Below are positions 40,968 to 44,830 of a DNA stretch of 44,830 nucleotides, in pieces. The translations under genes and the position numbers were made by a program. A model generated the notes under the pieces. The model did no database searches. It was not told the DNA's origin and saw nothing but the letters and a program-made list of their open reading frames with translations. Positions within the stretch are counted from its first letter, which is position 1, and every line of letters starts with the position of its first letter. This stretch comes from a virus. Location of the stretch: positions 1 through 44,830 of IMG/VR virus record IMGVR_UViG_3300046477_000190. One strand, 5' to 3'.

Positions 40968-41000
40968 CCTAAACACCCTAACACGGTGTTTAGGTTTTTT
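40968..41000 (+). terminator. Terminator T2
   Basis: CCTAAACACC (40968-40977) and GGTGTTTAGG (40985-40994) pair perfectly around the loop CTAACAC, followed by TTTTTT. It is the prototype of the repeated cassette terminator. Confidence 0.88.
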
Positions 41001-41027
41001 GCCTTTCGCAGATAGGGAGACGAGATT

Positions 41028-41111
41028 TTGGTAGTAGATATGCTCATAGGCATCGTGTTTTTCATCCTCGGCTGGAGCATGGCGGACTTCTTCAAAGACT
41101 TCAGACCCTAA
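41028..41111 (+). CDS. Membrane microprotein, 27 aa
   Basis: TTG 41028 has AGGGAGA seven bases upstream; ATG 41040 is an alternative start. The peptide is one hydrophobic segment (MLIGIVFFILGWSMADFF) with a short charged end. It lies between terminator T2 and promoter P4. It is short, and its coding status is moderate. Confidence 0.5.
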   Translation: MVVDMLIGIVFFILGWSMADFFKDFRP

Positions 41112-41146
41112 TCGCATGCTTTACACGGCCTATAATGAGACCCCTA
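41112..41146 (+). promoter_or_regulatory. Phage promoter P4
   Basis: TCGC at 41112-41115 and TATAAT at 41131-41136, then GAGACCCCTACT. GAAAGG follows before ATG 41162. Confidence 0.85.
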
Positions 41147-41161
41147 CTGAAAGGCCATGTA

Positions 41162-41359
41162 ATGGACAACTTTGAATCCGCCATCTACCGCGAACTCTTC
41201 AACTTTCCTGGACAGCTCTACATCACTCCCGATGGTCACCAGATCTATTTTCTGAATGATAAGAAGGAGATGTACCGAGTCGTTACCGAAGAAAACTTGA
41301 AGGAGAAGACCGATGCCGAAATTAACAAGTTCATCGCTGATGCCCTAGCAAATAACTGA
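41162..41359 (+). CDS. Cassette protein, 65 aa
   Basis: ATG 41162 follows AAAGG in the P4 leader. A soluble, mainly helical protein with an aromatic centre (FPGQLYITPDGHQIYFLNDKKEMYRV), the only cassette product without an obvious membrane segment. Terminator T3 follows. Function unknown. Confidence 0.7.
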   Translation: MDNFESAIYRELFNFPGQLYITPDGHQIYFLNDKKEMYRVVTEENLKEKTDAEINKFIADALANN

Positions 41360-41367
41360 TCTCAAAG

Positions 41368-41399
41368 CCTACAACACCTTAACACGGTGTTTAGGTTTT
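41368..41399 (+). terminator. Terminator T3
   Basis: CCTA plus AACACC (41368-41378) pair with GGTGTT plus TAGG (41386-41395) around the loop TTAACAC, then TTTT. It closes the P4 cassette. Confidence 0.8.
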
Positions 41400-41405
41400 C
41401 GCAGG

Positions 41406-41440
41406 TCGCAAGCATTACATGGCGTATAATGAGACCCCTA
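41406..41440 (+). promoter_or_regulatory. Phage promoter P5
   Basis: TCGC at 41406-41409 and TATAAT at 41425-41430, followed by GAGACCCCTACT. The Shine-Dalgarno is diverged (GATTGG) compared with the other cassettes. Confidence 0.83.
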
Positions 41441-41454
41441 CTGATTGGACCGCC

Positions 41455-41691
41455 ATGAAGCTTAACAAGCGAATTGTTGCAGACATCAGCCTCGCCAAGA
41501 CCCCCAAGAACGAAGAAGACCTCGACACTGAGATCGCCGCCGTCGTCGGAGAGTCCGCCACCAATATCATTAACGGTATGGTGGAAGACATCCTGCGCCC
41601 CGCTGCGAAAATCATAGTCACGTCCATCGTCACGGTGACCGTCGTGAGTGCTGTCTGCCGCATCGCCGTCAAGACCACCCGCAACCACTAG
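41455..41691 (+). CDS. Cassette membrane protein, 78 aa
   Basis: ATG 41455 in the P5 leader. An N-terminal soluble helical region (NEEDLDTEIAAVVGESATNIIN) and one hydrophobic segment at about 52-71 (KIIVTSIVTVTVVSAVCRI), ending basic (TTRNH). Terminator T4 follows. Function unknown. Confidence 0.75.
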   Translation: MKLNKRIVADISLAKTPKNEEDLDTEIAAVVGESATNIINGMVEDILRPAAKIIVTSIVTVTVVSAVCRIAVKTTRNH

Positions 41692-41697
41692 ACCTCT

Positions 41698-41740
41698 AAA
41701 CCTGACACCCTAACAAGGTGTTTAGGTTTTATCTTTTTGG
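41698..41740 (+). terminator. Terminator T4
   Basis: AAACCTGACACC (41698-41709) and GGTGTTTAGGTTT (41717-41729) pair with one bulge around CTAACAA, followed by TATCTTTTT. Same design as T2, T3 and T5. Confidence 0.8.
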
Positions 41741-41750
41741 AAGGAGAATC

Positions 41751-41873
41751 ATGTGGTGGATGTTCTTGTTGGGTGGTGCTGTAGGATTCGGATTGGGTTC
41801 TGTATGGATGTACTTCCTAACTCTAAGAGCTGTCGATAAACTAATCGAGGATCGTAAGATCGTTCGAGGGTAG
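41751..41873 (+). CDS. Membrane microprotein, 40 aa
   Basis: ATG 41751 has AAGGAGA upstream, a strong ribosome site. A hydrophobic, glycine-rich N-terminal half (MWWMFLLGGAVGFGLGSVW) is followed by a charged tail (DKLIEDRKIVRG). It lies after terminator T4, before promoter P6; it may be expressed by read-through. Function unknown. Confidence 0.65.
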   Translation: MWWMFLLGGAVGFGLGSVWMYFLTLRAVDKLIEDRKIVRG

Positions 41874-41888
41874 GGTTTCAGCGAGGGG

Positions 41889-41923
41889 TCGCGAAAAAAA
41901 CATGGCATATAATGAGACCCCTA
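41889..41923 (+). promoter_or_regulatory. Phage promoter P6
   Basis: TCGC at 41889-41892 and TATAAT at 41908-41913, then GAGACCCCTACC. The leader is diverged (CTAAGGATTTGAA before the ATG). Confidence 0.85.
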
Positions 41924-41938
41924 CCCTAAGGATTTGAA

Positions 41939-42163
41939 ATGAAGAAGATTTCCGATCTCTTCCCCAAGACCCGCACCGTCACCGTTGACGGCGTCGAGGT
42001 GGAGGTGGAAGCCCCCGAGAAGACCGAGGCGCAGTTGGCAAATGCCCGCTTCGTCAAGATCGCTTTGGCTACCACTACCATCGTCGCCGCTGTCGCCGTT
42101 TACGCGAAGGTCTCCGGAAGCAAGAACGAGACCGACATCATCGAGAACGCTGAGGAGAACTAG
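41939..42163 (+). CDS. Cassette membrane protein, 74 aa
   Basis: ATG 41939 in the P6 leader, with CTAAGGA upstream. N-terminal 38 residues are soluble and acidic (VTVDGVEVEVEAPEKTEAQ); a membrane segment follows at about 39-56 (VKIALATTTIVAAVAVYA). Terminator T5 ends it. Function unknown. Confidence 0.75.
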   Translation: MKKISDLFPKTRTVTVDGVEVEVEAPEKTEAQLANARFVKIALATTTIVAAVAVYAKVSGSKNETDIIENAEEN

Positions 42164-42170
42164 CCTCAAC

Positions 42171-42208
42171 AACCATAGACCCTAACACGGTTTATGGTTT
42201 TCCTTTTC
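42171..42208 (+). terminator. Terminator T5
   Basis: An 11-bp stem, 42171-42181 with 42189-42199 (one G-U pair), around the loop CTAACAC, followed by a T-rich tail (TTTCCTTTT). Same design as T2. Confidence 0.85.
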
Positions 42209-42231
42209 GACCGACACGTAAGGAGTGCACC

Positions 42232-42693
42232 ATGTTCAAGAAGCACTGGGTAATTGTTTCCCTGCTGGTTGCTCTGGCGCTCTTCGTCGGGGGGTTCGTG
42301 TTGGTGGGAGAAAACGCCAAGGCGTCCAGCTCGCGAGGAGTCGTTCCGGTGGCTGAAACCACTATGGTCGACATGAACGGTACCTGGACCCAGACGTCCA
42401 GCGGATTCTCAACGATCAACATGACCGCCACGATCAACGATGGTGAAATATCCATCGACATGTCGAACGGCAATCTTTCCGGCTTGTACTGGAAGGGGAC
42501 ATTCCCCGTCAGTTCGATCATGTCGAACGGCTTCACCACCACGTCGGTGGGGGATGTAGCAGCCATGAATTCGAGCATGCTAGCGTCCCTGGACAAAACC
42601 AAGACGTTCTCGTACAAGGACGGCGATCTCAGTTATTCATTCTCGATGCTGGGAATGACGACTACCGTCCACATGAAGAGGAGTTCTGAGTGA
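42232..42693 (+). CDS. Secreted or membrane-anchored protein, 153 aa
   Basis: ATG 42232 follows TAAGGAG. Residues 2-5 are basic, 6-26 hydrophobic (WVIVSLLVALALFVGGFVLVG), then an NAKASSSRG junction that could be cleaved. The remaining domain is beta-rich with repeated threonine/serine strands (GTWTQTSSGFSTINMTATINDGEISIDM). It may act outside the membrane. The TGA overlaps the next GTG. No family recognised. Confidence 0.72.
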   Translation: MFKKHWVIVSLLVALALFVGGFVLVGENAKASSSRGVVPVAETTMVDMNGTWTQTSSGFSTINMTATINDGEISIDMSNGNLSGLYWKGTFPVSSIMSNGFTTTSVGDVAAMNSSMLASLDKTKTFSYKDGDLSYSFSMLGMTTTVHMKRSSE

Positions 42694-43469
42694 ACATCGG
42701 CGCAATCGTACGTCGGGCCCAGAAGGCGACCGCGGACAACGCACCAACGATTCTCACCGCGCTCGGCGTGACGGGTCTGATCACGACTGCCGTTCTCACC
42801 GGGAAGGCCTCGTTCAAGGCTGCTGAAGTCATGGCCGTCAACCACCACAAGTTGGTGGACGATGAGTTCGAGCCGCTTCCGGACTTCGAGAAGGCAAAGA
42901 TCGTCTTCCCGGATGTCTGGAAGTTCTATATTCCGGCCGTCGGAACCGGTGCAGTGTCGATCGCCTGCATCATCAGCGCCAACCACATCTCGACGCGTCG
43001 CACCGCGGCGCTGGCCTCCGCCTACTCGATCGCACAGGAGGGCTTCAGGGAATATAAGGAGAAGGTCCTCGACAAGATCGGGGAAGTGAAGGAACAAGCT
43101 GTCCGAGACGAGATCGCTCAGGACCGGGTCGACAAGAACCCGCCGTCCGAAGTGGTCTTCATCGGTCACGGTGAAGTTCTGTGTCTGGACATGCACTCCG
43201 GTCGCTATTTCTTGAGCGATTTGGAGTCAATCCGCAAGGCGGAGAACGACACCAACTGGCAGATCCTGAACAACGACTATGCGTCGTTGACCGACTTCTG
43301 GGATCGTCTCGGGCTCGACAACACGTCGGAGTCCGACAACATCGGTTGGAACACCGATGCGAAACTGGAACTCGAAATCGGATCTGCCCTAGCCAAGGAC
43401 GGTCGTCCTTGCATTGCCGTGGGTTTCGGGCAGACAATCCCGGTCCGCGGTTACTGGTCCGCTCATTGA
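42690..43469 (+). CDS. DUF6353-type phage membrane protein, copy 2 (259 aa)
   Basis: GTG 42690 overlaps the previous TGA. Two hydrophobic segments at about 20-38 and 80-98 and the block HISTRRTAALASAYSIAQEGFREYKEK align with copy 1 at 1808. The C-terminal soluble half contains WQILNNDYASLTDFWDRLGLDN. Paralogues on a contiguous arc across the genome join suggest duplication and divergence. A small hairpin (43475-43496) follows. Confidence 0.8.
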   Translation: MNIGAIVRRAQKATADNAPTILTALGVTGLITTAVLTGKASFKAAEVMAVNHHKLVDDEFEPLPDFEKAKIVFPDVWKFYIPAVGTGAVSIACIISANHISTRRTAALASAYSIAQEGFREYKEKVLDKIGEVKEQAVRDEIAQDRVDKNPPSEVVFIGHGEVLCLDMHSGRYFLSDLESIRKAENDTNWQILNNDYASLTDFWDRLGLDNTSESDNIGWNTDAKLELEIGSALAKDGRPCIAVGFGQTIPVRGYWSAH

Positions 43470-43474
43470 AGAGA

Positions 43475-43496
43475 AGAACTGTACAGACGGTTCTTA
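43475..43496 (+). terminator. Weak hairpin after the DUF6353 copy 2 gene
   Basis: AAGAACTGT and ACGGTTCTT form a 9-bp stem (one T-G pair) around ACAG. There is no T-run after it, so it may be an mRNA-stabilising hairpin rather than a terminator. Confidence 0.45.
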
Positions 43497-43528
43497 AACT
43501 ACGTTGACTGAAGGGTATTTCAACCAAC

Positions 43529-43828
43529 ATGGCCACCACCGCCAAGAACGCCGCCGCTGCCGAGACCGCTGAGGTCGTCGAGGAGAAGTCCGTGCCGCAC
43601 CAGGCCAAGGTCACCTCGATCACGAAGGACGACGGCGAGAAGGTCTCGTACTACGGTGCGGACGACGACAACGAGAAGCTCTCCCTGGTCGAGAAGGCCA
43701 AGCGGCTGGTGAAGGACAAGCGCGTCATCGCGGGTGCGACTTCGGTCGCTCTCCTGTCGGTCGGCGTGCTGATCGCCCGCAAGCGCAACACCGTCGACGA
43801 GAACGACGAGACCCCTGCCGAGGCCTGA
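43529..43828 (+). CDS. Small membrane-anchored protein, 99 aa
   Basis: ATG 43529 has only a distant AAGGG (about 14 bases). An acidic soluble N-terminal region, then a hydrophobic segment at about 66-83 (VIAGATSVALLSVGVLIA) followed by RKRN and an acidic end. Tail-anchored topology is likely. Function unknown. Confidence 0.65.
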   Translation: MATTAKNAAAAETAEVVEEKSVPHQAKVTSITKDDGEKVSYYGADDDNEKLSLVEKAKRLVKDKRVIAGATSVALLSVGVLIARKRNTVDENDETPAEA

Positions 43829-44142
43829 GCCTCAAAAAAACTTAGAGGCAGAATCCGCTGTAAGAGTAGGTTCGGGTCCATTTAAACGGTGTAACGGATT
43901 ACCTTAGCGCCACCTACCGCCTCACAAAAGCTGCAGTCCCGAGAATCTGATATGAGTGTTGGCTTGGGTTGGCTCACTTATACGTACGGAAAAGCGAGGA
44001 TTCTCGGGGCTGCGACCCATCCCAACCCGGAGAAGTATGCTATGAACGTCATAACGCGCATTTGATGGAATAGTGTGTGGGCTTCTCCGGGTTGGGTTCA
44101 CTCTTGATCTCCAGTCGATTGGGGATAGCGAAAGGAAAAAGA
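43829..44142 (+). ncRNA. Structured leader with two large hairpins
   Basis: No gene over 314 bases. Hairpin 1: GCAGTCCCGAGAATC (43933-43947) with GATTCTCGGGGCTGC (43999-44013), and inside it ATGAGTG/CACTTAT. Hairpin 2: CCCAACCCGGAGAAG (44021-44035) is the exact reverse complement of CTTCTCCGGGTTGGG (44082-44096), with an inner ATGC/GCAT, TATG/CATA hairpin. GGGTTGG in loop 1 (43966-43972) can also pair with CCAACCC of hairpin 2, so two alternative folds are possible. It may regulate the 44143 gene or be a stable RNA. No T-run or promoter is obvious. Confidence 0.55.
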
Positions 44143-44676
44143 ATGCTGAAGAAGACGATAGTCTACACCGACCTCAACGGCGATGCGCAGGTGGAGGACT
44201 GGTACTTCGGTCTCACCAAGGCCGACCTGGCCGAGATGGAGATGACCACCGAAGGTGGCATGGCCACCTACCTCAAGCGCATCCAGGAGAACCAGAACGG
44301 TCGAGAGATCATCGACACGTTCAAGATGTTCATCGCAATGTCCGTCGGGCAGCGATCCGAGGACGGCCGGCGCTTCATGCGTTCCCCCGAGATCTCCAAC
44401 GACTTCATGCAGAGCCCCGCGTACGAAGAGTTCTTCATGGAGCTCGTCACCGACGCCAACTTCGCCGCGGAGTTCGTCAACGGTCTGCTCCCGAAGGACC
44501 TCGCTCGCCAGATCGAGAACGTCCAGCTTCCGGAGCCGAAGGAGTACACGCACGACGAGCTCCTGAACATGGACGACGCTGAGTTCGAAGCCGCCGTCGG
44601 CAACGACCCCCGCAAGATGTCCAAGGACCACCTGATGGTGGCCTTCCAGCGAAAGAACCACAAGCAGGCAGCCTAA
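44143..44676 (+). CDS. Conserved phage protein, 177 aa
   Basis: ATG 44143 follows AAAGGAAAA. The pattern LKKTIVYTDLNGDAQVEDWYFGLTKADLAEMEM...GGMATYLKRI, then FKMFIAMSVGQRSEDGRRFMRSPEIS and FFMELVTDANFAAEFVNGLLPKD is a widespread protein of Gram-positive siphophages. I recall it near structural or tail-assembly genes, but I do not claim a function. The end is duplicated at 1-39 because the window overlaps itself. Confidence 0.8.
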   Translation: MLKKTIVYTDLNGDAQVEDWYFGLTKADLAEMEMTTEGGMATYLKRIQENQNGREIIDTFKMFIAMSVGQRSEDGRRFMRSPEISNDFMQSPAYEEFFMELVTDANFAAEFVNGLLPKDLARQIENVQLPEPKEYTHDELLNMDDAEFEAAVGNDPRKMSKDHLMVAFQRKNHKQAA

Positions 44677-44830
44677 CCAAAACTTTCAAATAGGGGATCT
44701 GCAAGGGTTTGGTAGAGGGGTCTCCTGAACCCTACTCCGGATGCAGATCTTAAACGACAGCCGTTATCAGGTCCTGAACCAGAAGTAGCGAATTAGCGTC
44801 CTCCCCCCGGCGCTGGCCGAACGCCACATC
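44638..44830. repeat. Terminal overlap, right copy
   Basis: Same as 1-193 except A at 44703 (G at 66). It contains the C-terminal codons of the 44143 gene and the hairpin of the 40-275 gap. Confidence 0.95.

Noticed and set aside
1-44830. Integrase, repressor, CRISPR array, insertion sequence
   Set aside because: None was seen. There is no tyrosine or serine recombinase, no CI-like repressor, no regular spaced repeats and no transposase. Repeats found are promoters, terminators and inverted repeats.

Overview
The window is essentially a complete genome of a tailed bacteriophage with siphovirus-type genes (Caudoviricetes). The last 193 bases (44638-44830) repeat the first 193 with one mismatch, so the unit length is about 44,637 bp. 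Every supported gene lies on the + strand, and I found no integrase, repressor or partition gene, which suggests a strictly lytic phage. A ReqiPepy6 Gp37-like tail protein, actinophage-type small genes, moderately high GC and Gram-positive ribosome binding sites point to an actinobacterial host. The host genus cannot be read from the sequence.

Layout. (1) Positions 40-4,032 hold a structured noncoding stretch, small early genes and several membrane proteins, including a DUF6353-type protein. (2) Positions 4,047-14,878 form the replication and nucleotide module: one 1,298-residue protein joins an SF3 helicase, an AEP primase and a family-B DNA polymerase with exonuclease. It is followed by small unknowns, an ssDNA-binding-like protein, an SF2 helicase, an iteron-like AT-rich gap (candidate origin), an HNH-like protein, a VRR-NUC nuclease and a PD-(D/E)XK nuclease. 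(3) Positions 14,895-17,809 encode a large protein with the DFDGD signature of multisubunit-type RNA polymerase, plus a small partner gene. (4) Positions 18,173-26,529 are packaging and head: small terminase, HNH, connector-like protein, lysin-like protein, large terminase, portal and a protease-capsid fusion. (5) Positions 26,536-39,114 are the tail: connectors, two paralogous tail-tube proteins flanking a chaperone, a beta-helix spike, the tape measure, Dit, a Gp37-like protein and an FN3 protein. (6) Positions 39,128-39,908 hold a membrane protein and an r1t-type holin. (7) Positions 39,930-44,676 are an accessory arc: an Acb2/Tad1-like candidate cyclic-nucleotide sponge, then five self-contained promoter-small ORF-terminator cassettes, a secreted protein, a second DUF6353 paralogue, and a structured leader before the last gene.

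Main points of interest. Six near-identical promoters (TCGC exactly 19 bases before TATAATGAGACCCCTA) each drive a tiny, usually membrane, gene that ends in its own hairpin. The RNA-polymerase-like protein carries an N-terminal motif related to a GMKWG tag on two head-module proteins, which may hint at a virion-packaged polymerase. Replication helicase, primase and polymerase are fused in one chain. A likely anti-CBASS/anti-Thoeris sponge follows the holin. All function calls rest on motif recognition by eye; no database search was run.
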